A stretch of 8,061 bases of DNA from Chloroflexota bacterium (GTDB taxonomy: Bacteria; Chloroflexota; Limnocylindria; Limnocylindrales; CSP1-4). The stretch covers positions 1 through 8,061 of the forward strand of contig JAJYJR010000249.1 in assembly GCA_021789355.1 (NCBI GenBank). Direction: 5' to 3'. The notes beneath the pieces are model-generated. The model made no database searches and had not been told where the DNA came from. It saw only the letters and a list, made by a program, of their open reading frames with translations. Both the position numbers and the translations under genes were made by a program. How positions within the stretch are numbered: the stretch's first letter is position 1; each line of letters opens with the position of its first letter. Of this stretch, positions 1 through 6,306 are shown piece by piece.

Positions 1-60
1 CCCACCCCGCTGCAGGCCCGCGCCTTCGAGCTGATCGGGGTCTCGCCCGGCTCGATGTAG
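1..60 (+). CDS. 3' end of a plus-strand gene, unidentified (partial)
   Basis: Frame 1 is open from the left edge to a TAG at 58-60 and reads PTPLQARAFELIGVSPGSM. Every one of the 19 sense codons ends in G or C, which fits coding sequence in this genome. The peptide also looks like an ordinary amphipathic protein tail. It is too short to assign to a family. If real, the gene converges on the aldo/keto reductase that ends at 418. At this GC content a 60-nt open frame can arise by chance, so the call is tentative. Confidence 0.35.
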   Translation, partial: PTPLQARAFELIGVSPGSM

Positions 61-417
61 TCAGAACGCTGCAGCGCAGCCAGCCCGTTTCACGTTCAGA
101 TCTGCCCGATGATCGCTGGAAGTTCGGTCTACGTGAGGAGCGTCACCTGCCGTCCGTCGGTGATGACGGGCAATCCATCGCGGAGGGCACGGAGGCGGAC
201 ACCGCCGCGAGCAGCAGGGCAGCGCGCGGAATGCCACGACGAAGGTGCCCTGCGGGGACCGCTTCCTGGGCCTCCCGGGCCGGCCGCTGACGGAACGGAT
301 CTGGGATGCGCGCCCGGCCCATGGTGGGCCGCGTACGGCCCGGTTCGAGCCTCGCGCGCGATGGGGCTTCGCTCGAGCGCTGCCAGCAGGCGCCGCAGGA
401 CAGCCCCGAGGTGCCGG
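61..417. other. Intergenic region with no recognisable gene
   Basis: These 357 nt lie between the possible plus-strand gene end at 60 and the stop of the aldo/keto reductase at 418. Open frames cross it on both strands, but they are arginine- and proline-rich translations without recognisable motifs. I found no tRNA-like cloverleaf and no tandem repeat. A short hairpin is possible at 315-331 (CGGCCC, 5-nt loop, GGGCCG), about 90 nt past the reductase stop. Two 10-bp palindromes occur at 67-76 and 370-379. None has a T-run, and all could be chance at this base composition. Confidence 0.5.
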
Positions 418-1422
418 TCAGGACCAGGGGTGCGCGCTTCGTTCCGCCCAATATGCCTCGGCCGGCTCGGCGAGGGTCGCGAGCTGGTCGAGCCGAGAGG
501 GCGACAGCGCGAGGTCGAGCGCCGACAGGTTCGAGGCGAGCTGCGCGAGCGTTACGGCGCCGGACAGGACCACGTCGGCCCACGGTTGCGCCAGGGCGGC
601 GGCGATGGCGATCGCGTCCGGTGAGGCCCGCTGGTCGGCACCGTCGTCGGCCGCCATCCGGTCGAGCGCATCGGCAGCCGCGCTGGCCGCACCAGGTTGC
701 CGCACGGCGAGGCGCCCGTTGGCCAGCGCCTCCTTGACGATGATGCCGCAGCCCTCCCGGTGGGCATCCTCGAGGGCGGGCCCCGCGGACGGCTCGAGGA
801 GGTTCCACGTCGCCTGCACCACGCCGAATGGATTCACCCCGTCGATCCGGATCTCGAGGGCCGACCGGATGGTGTCGGCCTGGCGCGCGCCGCTCACGGT
901 CACCCCGATCGCCAGGCCTGCGTCGCGCTGTCGGGCGAGCTCGTGGAGCACGGCGGTGTCGGCGAGCACGCCGCTCTCAAGCGTGGCGGAGTGGACCTGG
1001 TACAGGCGCAGCCACGGGCCGAGCAGCGCGCGGCTCTCGTCGAGCTGCCGGCGCAGGGTCGCGAGCGAGTGGTCCTTGACCTCGTTCACGGCGGCGCCGA
1101 CGCGCCAGCCGGCGGTGTACGTGTAGCCCCACTTCGAGCCGACCGTGAGCGCGCCCGGCGGCAGGTCCCGGCGGCGGAGCCACGCGGCCAGGAACTCCTC
1201 CGCACGTCCATACGAGCGGGCGGCGTCCACGTAGCGGACGCCTGCCGCGTACGCGGCATCCAGTATCGCGTGGGTCCGCTCGCGCAGCGCCTCCACGCTC
1301 CGATCCGCGCCCAGGTCTGCGTCCCGACCGAGGTTGATGTAGCCGGGCCGTCCCACGGCGGCGAGCCCGAGGCCGATCGGCGTCACCGTGATGCCCGTCG
1401 ATCCGAGCTGGCATGTCTGCAT
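418..1422 (-). CDS. Aldo/keto reductase (AKR superfamily)
   Basis: Predicted cytosolic NAD(P)H-dependent oxidoreductase of 334 residues, a normal length for the family, acting on a carbonyl substrate that cannot be named from sequence. It starts with the usual N-terminal hairpin (MQTCQLGSTG). The catalytic tetrad is visible as Asp66 and Tyr71 (YVDAARSYG), Lys97 (VGSKWGY) and His144 (YQVHSA), followed by the later barrel strands. The ATG at 1422 is chosen because it begins where AKR proteins normally begin. An in-frame ATG at 1452 would add ten unconserved residues but has a better Shine-Dalgarno match (GGAG, 9 nt upstream), so it remains possible. The stop is TGA at 418-420. More than 530 nt separate it from the lar operon, so it is probably transcribed separately, and no link to lactate or NPN metabolism is shown. 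The layout resembles the general AKR family led by YajO/L-galactose dehydrogenase types, but I would not go further. Confidence 0.9.
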   Translation of the reverse strand: MQTCQLGSTGITVTPIGLGLAAVGRPGYINLGRDADLGADRSVEALRERTHAILDAAYAAGVRYVDAARSYGRAEEFLAAWLRRRDLPPGALTVGSKWGYTYTAGWRVGAAVNEVKDHSLATLRRQLDESRALLGPWLRLYQVHSATLESGVLADTAVLHELARQRDAGLAIGVTVSGARQADTIRSALEIRIDGVNPFGVVQATWNLLEPSAGPALEDAHREGCGIIVKEALANGRLAVRQPGAASAAADALDRMAADDGADQRASPDAIAIAAALAQPWADVVLSGAVTLAQLASNLSALDLALSPSRLDQLATLAEPAEAYWAERSAHPWS

Positions 1423-1496
1423 GATCGGCCCAGCATACCGGGAGCCTGCCATCCCGCCGAGCTCCGGGCGGGGGCGAGGCGCGGAGGCTGCGAGGA

Positions 1497-1740
1497 ATGT
1501 GCGTCGGCGCCGTCGAGCATGTGGTCTGCCCCCCTCCCATCGCCAGCCCGGGCCTCCTGCGCCCGCGCCGTCGGCGAACCCGGGGCAGGCGCCCTGCAGG
1601 GCACCGACGGCTCGGTGCTGCTGGCCCACGGCGGACCCGCCCTGACCCCGCTCATCCTGTCAGCGGTCATCGCGCTCCACCACGACCCGGGCGTTCGCTT
1701 CGTGGCCGTACCCGAGCTGCTGGGCTGGACGGCGCCGTGA
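1497..1740 (+). pseudogene. Possible frameshifted small gene or gene remnant
   Basis: An ATG at 1497 has a strong Shine-Dalgarno (GGAGG at 1483-1487, 9-nt spacer). Its frame reads MCVGAVEHVVCPPPIASPGLL with nearly all codons ending in G or C, then turns into arginine-rich nonsense. From about 1575 a different frame becomes protein-like, including the stretches VLLAHGGPALTPLILSAVI and VRFVAVPELLGWTAP, and it ends at TGA 1738-1740. About nine tenths of its third positions are G or C. One indel near 1560-1600 would join the two parts into a peptide of about 80 residues. The reading stops 11 nt before the inverted repeat at 1752-1777, and the start is divergent from the aldo/keto reductase. The HGG motif recalls histidine phosphatases, but the rest does not fit, so no function is given. 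It may also be a chance open frame. Confidence 0.25.
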
Positions 1741-1751
1741 GCGTGAGGCCA

Positions 1752-1777
1752 TCAGGGGTAGGCCGCACCACCCCTGA
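1752..1777. terminator. 8-bp perfect inverted repeat, possible bidirectional terminator
   Basis: TCAGGGGT (1752-1759) and ACCCCTGA (1770-1777) are perfect inverted copies around a 10-nt loop. The repeat lies 11 nt after the possible plus-strand stop at 1740 and about 180 nt past the last minus-strand gene of the lar operon (stop at 1957). No T-run follows on either strand, so it is not a textbook intrinsic terminator. High-GC bacteria often use such hairpins without a T-tract, which makes a role in ending convergent transcripts plausible but unproven. Confidence 0.4.
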
Positions 1778-1956
1778 AACCCGAGGCGGCGGCCCCCTGG
1801 CCGTTCCACGGCGAAGGCCACGTCCACGGCGATAGTCGCGGCTGGATCGTGGCCCTCCCGACGTGCGCCTCGCACGCAAGGGCACTTCCCGCCCCACTTG
1901 CTTGACCCCGGACCGAGCTCTGCGAGCCACGAGCGACGTGCCAAACGCCCAGAGGG

Positions 1957-2187
1957 TCACTCGTCGGACTCCTCGAAGGCCGCGGCGAAGGAGTCGGGGA
2001 TCGGCCGTTGCCACACCCATCGTCCGTCGTTCGGCCAGAGGCAGAGAACCTTCCACCCGTGAAACTTGCCGTCGACGGGATCGATCGCGTAGACGCCACG
2101 GAAGAAGCGGCAGGCGATGCAGCCCTCCAAGCCCAGCGGCACATCGTCGATAGGGCAGGCCTGGCCAACCTGGCGCAGTTCAGCCAT
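1957..2187 (-). CDS. Small cysteine-rich protein, unknown function, last gene of the lar operon
   Basis: Predicted soluble protein of 76 residues that I do not assign to a named family. It has four cysteines, Cys11 (QACPIDD), Cys23 and Cys26 (EGCIACRFFRG) and Cys49 (KVLCLWP), a C-x11-C-x2-C-x22-C pattern that could bind zinc, nickel or an iron-sulfur cluster. The remainder is rich in tryptophan and aromatic residues (HGWKVL, WPNDGRWVWQ) and ends in an acidic helix. The start at ATG 2187 is supported by GGAG at 2194-2197 with a 6-nt spacer. The same frame stays open upstream into larC, but that part is low-quality arginine/proline sequence. It begins 91 nt after the larC stop on the same strand, so co-transcription with the nickel-cofactor genes is likely. 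A role in metal handling is a guess from the cysteines and context. Confidence 0.75.
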   Translation of the reverse strand: MAELRQVGQACPIDDVPLGLEGCIACRFFRGVYAIDPVDGKFHGWKVLCLWPNDGRWVWQRPIPDSFAAAFEESDE

Positions 2188-2278
2188 GCGGTACTCCGGG
2201 AACCATCCGCTCCTCGGTGCCCCTGGGCGCGAGGTGCCGGTCGAGCCTGTCCACGCCCGAGGCGGCCGTGCCCATCGG

Positions 2279-3532
2279 TCAGAACGGGTCGGGCGGGCGG
2301 GCCTCGTTTGCCAGCGTCGCCACCAGCGCGTCCGCGGCCGCAGCCGCGGCGGCATGCACCTGGACGAGCGGGACATCGGCGGCCAGCGTGCGCTCCCGGA
2401 CCGACTCGAACTCGGGCATGGCACTGACGACCCGACCGTGCAGGAGCTTCAGCTTCACGGTCACCGGACCGAACCGCGTGGCGACGGTCTCGAACGCCCG
2501 GTCCGCCTCGTGGCGGCGCACCGGGTGGACGCGGACCCCGAGGGTGGTGGTCTCCCGGAGCAAGAGGTCCGCAAGGGCCTCCTCGTCCTGCGAGCGCGCC
2601 ACCACGCTGACGAGCGCGCCGGCGCGCCCCTTCTTCATGAGCAGCGGACTGAGGGTGACGTCGAGCGCGCCTGCCGCGAAGAGCACGTCCGCGACGGGTG
2701 CCAGCAGCTGCGGGCTCATGTCGTCCACGTTCGTCTCGAGCACGACATGCTCATCGTGCGCGGCATCCGGTTCGGGGACCGGTTCCCCGATCCACAGCCG
2801 GAGCACGTTGGGCCAGGGCAGCTCCGTCTGCCCGGCCCCATATCCCACGGTGCGGATCACCATGGGGGGCTGCTCGAAGCGGGCCAGCGTCGTGACCAGT
2901 GCAGCGCCGGTAGGCGTGACCAGCTCGTGCCCGTCACCGAAGGGGCGGATGGGCGCCCCGGCGGCGGCAAGCAGCTCGAGGGTGGCAGGCGCCGGCAGTG
3001 GCAGCTGGCCGTGATGACCCCCCGCGATCGACCCCGGGCTGCCCGGGATCGGCGACGCATACAGGCGGTCGATGCCAAGATACGCGAAGCCAGCCACCGC
3101 GCCGACCACGTCGGCGACGGAGTCGATCGCGCCGACCTCGTGCAGCTCGACGTCTTCAGTGGCCTGCCCGTGGATGCGCCCTTCAACCTCCGCGATCCGA
3201 CGCAGGACGGCCAGGCTGCGCACGCGGATCACCTCGTCGAGCTCGGCCGCCTCGAGCAGGGCGGCGAGATCGCGGAGCGTGCGGTGCGGCTGCTGCGGGG
3301 TGGCGATCACCTGCACGCGGGTCGCGCGAAGCGCGCCGCTCTGGACCTGGCCGGACTCGAGGCGCACGTAGCCCGCGAGCGAGAGGCCGTCCAGCACCGC
3401 GGACAGGTGGGCGAGCGGCACGCCGGCGTCGACGAGGGCGCCCAGGACCATGTCGCCACTGATCCCGGAGTAGCAGTCCAGGAACCCGATCCGCCCGGCG
3501 AGCGCAGGGGCGGACACGCCGCGCTCGCTCAT
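2279..3532 (-). CDS. larC: LarC, pyridinium-3,5-bisthiocarboxylic acid mononucleotide nickel insertase
   Basis: LarC catalyses the last step of NPN cofactor synthesis: CTP-dependent insertion of nickel into the dithio-pyridinium mononucleotide. The 417-residue protein has the family's N-terminal signature ([19 protein letters not shown], residues 15-33), the [14 protein letters not shown] segment (131-144), a histidine pair in [15 protein letters not shown] (168-182), and the C-terminal LarC2 half with [12 protein letters not shown] (266-277) and [10 protein letters not shown] (298-307). In Lactobacillus plantarum this protein is made from two frames by programmed frameshifting. Here both halves lie in one uninterrupted frame. 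The ATG at 3532 overlaps the larB stop as ATGA, which together with homology fixes the start. The frame is open further upstream, but only inside larB. A glutamate/histidine-rich stretch around 116-133 may belong to the metal site, which is inference. Confidence 0.96.
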   Translation of the reverse strand: MSERGVSAPALAGRIGFLDCYSGISGDMVLGALVDAGVPLAHLSAVLDGLSLAGYVRLESGQVQSGALRATRVQVIATPQQPHRTLRDLAALLEAAELDEVIRVRSLAVLRRIAEVEGRIHGQATEDVELHEVGAIDSVADVVGAVAGFAYLGIDRLYASPIPGSPGSIAGGHHGQLPLPAPATLELLAAAGAPIRPFGDGHELVTPTGAALVTTLARFEQPPMVIRTVGYGAGQTELPWPNVLRLWIGEPVPEPDAAHDEHVVLETNVDDMSPQLLAPVADVLFAAGALDVTLSPLLMKKGRAGALVSVVARSQDEEALADLLLRETTTLGVRVHPVRRHEADRAFETVATRFGPVTVKLKLLHGRVVSAMPEFESVRERTLAADVPLVQVHAAAAAAADALVATLANEARPPDPF

Positions 3533-4353
3533 GGCGCCACCGGTGCCCCCGTCGTCGTGAGGGCCGGCCATTCGGCGTCGACCGTCGACGATGTCGTCGC
3601 GGGGGCACCGCCCCGGTTGATCAGGCCGGCCAGGTACCCGGCACCGAACCCGTTGTCGATGTTGACCACCGCGATCCCCGGTGCACACGCGTTGAGCATG
3701 CCGAGCAGCGCCGCCACGCCGCCGAAGCTCGCCCCGTAGCCGATGCTGGTGGGAACCGCCACGACGGGAACGTCGACCAGCCCGCCGACCACGCTCGGCA
3801 GGGCCCCATCCATGCCGGCCACGACGACGATCACCCGGGCGCGGTGAAGCCGGTCACGTTGGTCAAGCAACCGGTGGAGCCCGGCCACGCCGACGTCGAA
3901 CACGCGCTCGACCGCGTTGCCCATGACCTCGGCGGTCACCGCCGCCTCCTGCGCCACCGGGATGTCGGCGGTGCCGGCGGTCAAGACCAGGACGCCGGGG
4001 GCCGGCGCCACGGGTTGCGGATCGGGCACCACGATCGTCCGCCCGACGGGATCGTGCACGGCCGCAGGCACCATCGCGTGGACCGCGGCGAACATCTCGG
4101 CGGTGGCCCGGGTGGCCAGGACCGCACCCCCCTCCCGGGCCAGCCGCTCGACCAGCTGGACCACCTGGGGTACCGTCTTGCCCTGGCAGAAGACGACTTC
4201 CGGGAACCCCTGGCGCAGCCCCCGGTGGTGATCCAGCCGGGCGAACCCGAGATCCTCGTACGGGAGGGTGCGCAGCCGCTCGACGGCCGTCGGCACGTCG
4301 AGCCGCCCGTCCCGGACCTCGTCGAGCAACCGCTCCAGGCGACGCTCATCCAT
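3529..4353 (-). CDS. larB: LarB, pyridinium-3,5-biscarboxylic acid mononucleotide synthase
   Basis: LarB starts NPN synthesis: it carboxylates the pyridinium ring of nicotinic acid adenine dinucleotide and hydrolyses the phosphoanhydride, giving the biscarboxylated mononucleotide plus AMP. The 274-residue protein has the LarB N-terminal region ([21 protein letters not shown], around 40-60) and a PurE/AIR-carboxylase-like core with [14 protein letters not shown] (124-137), [14 protein letters not shown] (178-191) and [12 protein letters not shown] (201-212). It also has the [19 protein letters not shown] stretch (221-239). Cys223 there corresponds to the cysteine that attacks the substrate ring in the L. 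plantarum enzyme (Cys221). The ATG at 4353 is chosen over an in-frame GTG at 4383 because the family begins just before the first helix ([10 protein letters not shown]). It overlaps the larE stop by 8 nt and runs into larC by ATGA overlap. The last 25 or so residues are Ala/Thr/Pro-rich and look poorly conserved. Confidence 0.96.
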   Translation of the reverse strand: MDERRLERLLDEVRDGRLDVPTAVERLRTLPYEDLGFARLDHHRGLRQGFPEVVFCQGKTVPQVVQLVERLAREGGAVLATRATAEMFAAVHAMVPAAVHDPVGRTIVVPDPQPVAPAPGVLVLTAGTADIPVAQEAAVTAEVMGNAVERVFDVGVAGLHRLLDQRDRLHRARVIVVVAGMDGALPSVVGGLVDVPVVAVPTSIGYGASFGGVAALLGMLNACAPGIAVVNIDNGFGAGYLAGLINRGGAPATTSSTVDAEWPALTTTGAPVAP

Positions 4354-5284
4354 CCTGGTGCCCCACCGCGCTGTCAGGTACACGCACGAACAGCGGCAAC
4401 CTGCGCCGAGCTCGCAGCGCGTCGGTATCTGGCGTTCCGATCACCTCGTTCAGGCTGCCCGAGCGGTAGCCCTGCAGGTCCAGCGCGACGTAGTGGAAGC
4501 CCAGCCGCTGGAGCCCGCGCACGATCGCCTCGCGGGTGGCAGGCGTCGCGGCCCGCTCGAGCTCGTCGGGCAGCAGCTCGACCCGGGCGACGTCGCCGTG
4601 GTGGCGCACGCGTGTCTCCCGGAAGCCGAGGGCGCGGACGACTCGTTCGGCCGCCTCCAGTTGCCGGAGCTTCTCGACCGTCACCCGCTGCCCGTACGGG
4701 ATGCGGGTGGCCAGGCAGGGAGCGGCCGGCTTCTGCCAGTTCGGCAGTCCGTAGGCGTGGGCGAGCGCGCGCACCTCCGCCTTGGTCAGCCCCGCCTCGG
4801 CGAGCGGCGCCCGCACCCCGGCCTCTACTGCCGCCCGCGCTCCGGGGCGATAGTCCCCGCCGTCGTCCACGTTCTCGCCGTAGACCACGCAGGCGATCCC
4901 TTCCTCTCGCGCCGTCGTCGCAAGTCGCGCGAACAGCGTGCCCTTGCACACGTAGCAGCGGTTGGGCGTGTTCGCCGCGTAGCCCTCGATGTCGAGCTCG
5001 TGGGTCTCGACCTGCCGAAGCCCGATGCCAATCATCCGCGCGACCGACATGGCGGCCGCGAGCTCATCGGCGGCGAGCGACGGGGACACGGCGATGCAGG
5101 CCAGGGCGCGCGGTCCCAGAGCGCGGTGCGCCGCCGCGGCAAGCAGGCTGCTATCCACGCCGCCCGAGTAGGCGACGAGGACGCTCTCCGTCTGCCGCAG
5201 GATGTCCACCAGAAGGTCGTGTTTGGCCGCCAACTCGGTCGGGATCGATACGTCCGGCGGGAGGCGCACCCGCGGGTGGGTCAT
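4346..5284 (-). CDS. larE: LarE, ATP-dependent sulfur transferase for NPN synthesis (three-cysteine type)
   Basis: LarE activates the two carboxylates of the LarB product with ATP and turns them into thiocarboxylates. The 312-residue protein carries the PP-loop ATP pyrophosphatase motif SGGVDSS (40-46), the [16 protein letters not shown] segment (137-152) typical of LarE, and the [14 protein letters not shown] motif (185-198) containing Cys190, the counterpart of the sacrificial Cys176 of L. plantarum. It also has Cys110 and Cys113 in [11 protein letters not shown]. This third and fourth position pairing is the pattern seen in LarE proteins that hold a [4Fe-4S] cluster, so a cluster-dependent, non-sacrificial mechanism is inferred. 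The ATG at 5284 overlaps the SDR stop (ATGA), with GGAGG at 5297-5301 about 12 nt upstream. It overlaps larB by 8 nt. Related PP-loop families (NAD synthetase, GuaA, ThiI) are less likely given the YRPG and IPYG motifs and the larB/larC neighbours. Confidence 0.95.
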   Translation of the reverse strand: MTHPRVRLPPDVSIPTELAAKHDLLVDILRQTESVLVAYSGGVDSSLLAAAAHRALGPRALACIAVSPSLAADELAAAMSVARMIGIGLRQVETHELDIEGYAANTPNRCYVCKGTLFARLATTAREEGIACVVYGENVDDGGDYRPGARAAVEAGVRAPLAEAGLTKAEVRALAHAYGLPNWQKPAAPCLATRIPYGQRVTVEKLRQLEAAERVVRALGFRETRVRHHGDVARVELLPDELERAATPATREAIVRGLQRLGFHYVALDLQGYRSGSLNEVIGTPDTDALRARRRLPLFVRVPDSAVGHQDG

Positions 5285-6054
5285 CGGAGCAGATACCCTC
5301 CGTCGATTACCAGGGTGGCGCCGGTGATGTACCGGGCGTCGTCCGAGGCGAGGAACGCAACGGCGCCGGCCACCTCTGCCGGCTGAGCCGCCCGACCGAG
5401 CGGAATCAACGGCAGGGTCGCCTCGGCAACCGCGGGATCGGCCAGCAGCTCGCTGGTCATGGCCGTCTCCACGACCCCGGGGGCCACCGCGTTGACGGTA
5501 ATGTCATGGGACGCGAGCTCGAGGGCCATGGCGCGCGTCAGCATGCGCACCGCGCCCTTGGAGGCCGCGTAGTGGGCCTGGAACTCGATCGCCACCTCGC
5601 TGGTGATGGAGCTCAGGTTGATGATGGAACCGCTGTGGTGCGCGGCAGCGAGGCGTCGCGCGACCGCCTGGGAACACAGAAACACGCCCTTGGCATTCAC
5701 GGCCATGGTGCGGTCCCAGTCGGACTCGCGGAGGCGGAGAAAGGGCCGGTAGCCCATGATCCCCGCGTTGTTGACCAGGATGTCGACGGGTCCGAGCCGC
5801 CGCCACGCCTCCTCGACCGCCGCGTCGACTGCCTCCGCCGAGGACACGTCCACGGTGAGAGCAATGGCCGCCGCCCCGCCCTGCTGGAGCAGGGCGGCGG
5901 TCTCGATGGCCGAATCGGCGACGACGTCGGCGACGGCGACGGCGGCTCCCTCGCGGCCGAGCCGGAGGGAGACGGCCCGACCGATGCCGGAGCCACCGCC
6001 CGTCACGAATGCGACGTGCCCGGTGAACCGTCCGACAGGTGCCGACGCGTCCAT
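5281..6054 (-). CDS. Classical short-chain dehydrogenase/reductase (SDR)
   Basis: Predicted cytosolic NAD(H)-dependent alcohol/ketone oxidoreductase of 257 residues, the usual size for classical SDRs. It has the Rossmann glycine motif TGGGSGIG (18-25), an aspartate at the end of strand 2 (Asp43 in VAVADVV) that favours NAD over NADP, NNAG (95-98), and the Asn120-Ser149-Tyr162-Lys166 catalytic set (YAASK at 162-166). The C-terminal ITGATLVIDGGY is also typical. The substrate cannot be read from sequence. A FabG-like or 3-hydroxyacid/sugar dehydrogenase role are all possible. It starts 3 nt after the lipoyl-like gene and its stop overlaps larE, so it belongs to the operon. There it may oxidise or reduce the compound that an NPN enzyme racemises. 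The ATG at 6054 is preferred, but a TTG at 6057 directly abutting the previous stop has the more usual 7-nt spacing from GGAGG. Confidence 0.92.
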   Translation of the reverse strand: MDASAPVGRFTGHVAFVTGGGSGIGRAVSLRLGREGAAVAVADVVADSAIETAALLQQGGAAAIALTVDVSSAEAVDAAVEEAWRRLGPVDILVNNAGIMGYRPFLRLRESDWDRTMAVNAKGVFLCSQAVARRLAAAHHSGSIINLSSITSEVAIEFQAHYAASKGAVRMLTRAMALELASHDITVNAVAPGVVETAMTSELLADPAVAEATLPLIPLGRAAQPAEVAGAVAFLASDDARYITGATLVIDGGYLLR

Positions 6055-6057
6055 CAA

Positions 6058-6300
6058 TCACGTACCTCCGACGATGATCGTCACCCGTCCCAGCGTGCCC
6101 CCGGCTGGCGCGGACGCGCCGGCCGGTACCTCGATCCGCGCCAGGACGCCACTCCCGGGCGAACGAAGGACGTCCTCCGTTCCGTCCTCGGCCCGGAAGC
6201 GGAGGACCGGCTCGAGTCGGGCCACGAAGTCCCCCTCTTCCTTGAGCCACGCCACGACGGTGACGCCCTTGTCGGGGACACCGATCCGGATGTCGGCCAT
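6058..6300 (-). CDS. Biotinyl/lipoyl-like domain protein lacking the modified lysine
   Basis: Small protein of 80 residues that looks like one complete lipoyl/biotinyl hammerhead domain: an N-terminal strand (MADIRIGVP), VTVVAWLKEEGDFVARLEPV (13-32) matching the usual strand around the KEGD turn, then LRSPGSGVLARIEVPAGAS (45-63) matching the SP-x-x-G-x-V half. In true lipoyl domains the middle hairpin carries the attachment lysine (typically D-K-A). Here that hairpin reads RAEDGTEDV, with Gly40 at the expected position. The only lysines (11 and 20) lie elsewhere, so ordinary lipoylation or biotinylation seems impossible. It lies 6 nt after the DUF362 stop and 3 nt before the SDR ATG. It has no clear Shine-Dalgarno, so it is probably translated by coupling. 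It might act as a structural or binding module for a neighbour, but no function is established. Confidence 0.8.
   Translation of the reverse strand: MADIRIGVPDKGVTVVAWLKEEGDFVARLEPVLRFRAEDGTEDVLRSPGSGVLARIEVPAGASAPAGGTLGRVTIIVGGT
6065..6069 (-). promoter_or_regulatory. Shine-Dalgarno for the SDR gene, inside the lipoyl-like gene
   Basis: On the minus strand these bases read GGAGG. They lie 7 nt before a TTG (6057-6055) and 10 nt before an ATG (6054-6052), both in the SDR frame, so the site does not decide between them. ATG is taken as the commoner codon. The site lies in the last codons of the lipoyl-like gene, which shows that the SDR is translated from the polycistronic message. Confidence 0.65.
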
Positions 6301-6306
6301 CGCGGG

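Noticed and set aside
336..356. GGTTCGAGCC stretch resembling a tRNA T-loop
   Set aside because: The flanking bases do not form a 5-bp T-stem and no anticodon or acceptor stem can be built around it.
245..1126. Plus-strand open frames across the aldo/keto reductase and the region left of it
   Set aside because: They lie opposite the reductase with its intact catalytic tetrad, and their translations are Ala/Arg/Ser-rich without motifs.
1591..1602. 12-bp palindrome GCCCTGCAGGGC
   Set aside because: It has no loop, lies inside a possible reading frame, and such palindromes are expected by chance in GC-rich DNA.
2188..2424. Upstream extension of the cysteine-rich protein into larC
   Set aside because: The extra 79 residues are Arg/Pro/Ser-rich and overlap larC in another frame. 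The protein-like part and a good ribosome binding site begin at 2187.
3533..3688. Upstream extension of larC
   Set aside because: The added residues overlap larB and do not resemble LarC. The ATG at 3532 starts just before the conserved [12 protein letters not shown] region and overlaps the larB stop as ATGA.
2117..3739. A 540-codon plus-strand open frame opposite larC
   Set aside because: It is antisense to a clear larC and part of larB, has no recognisable motif, and is rich in His, Arg and Gly as expected for a complementary frame of high-GC coding DNA.
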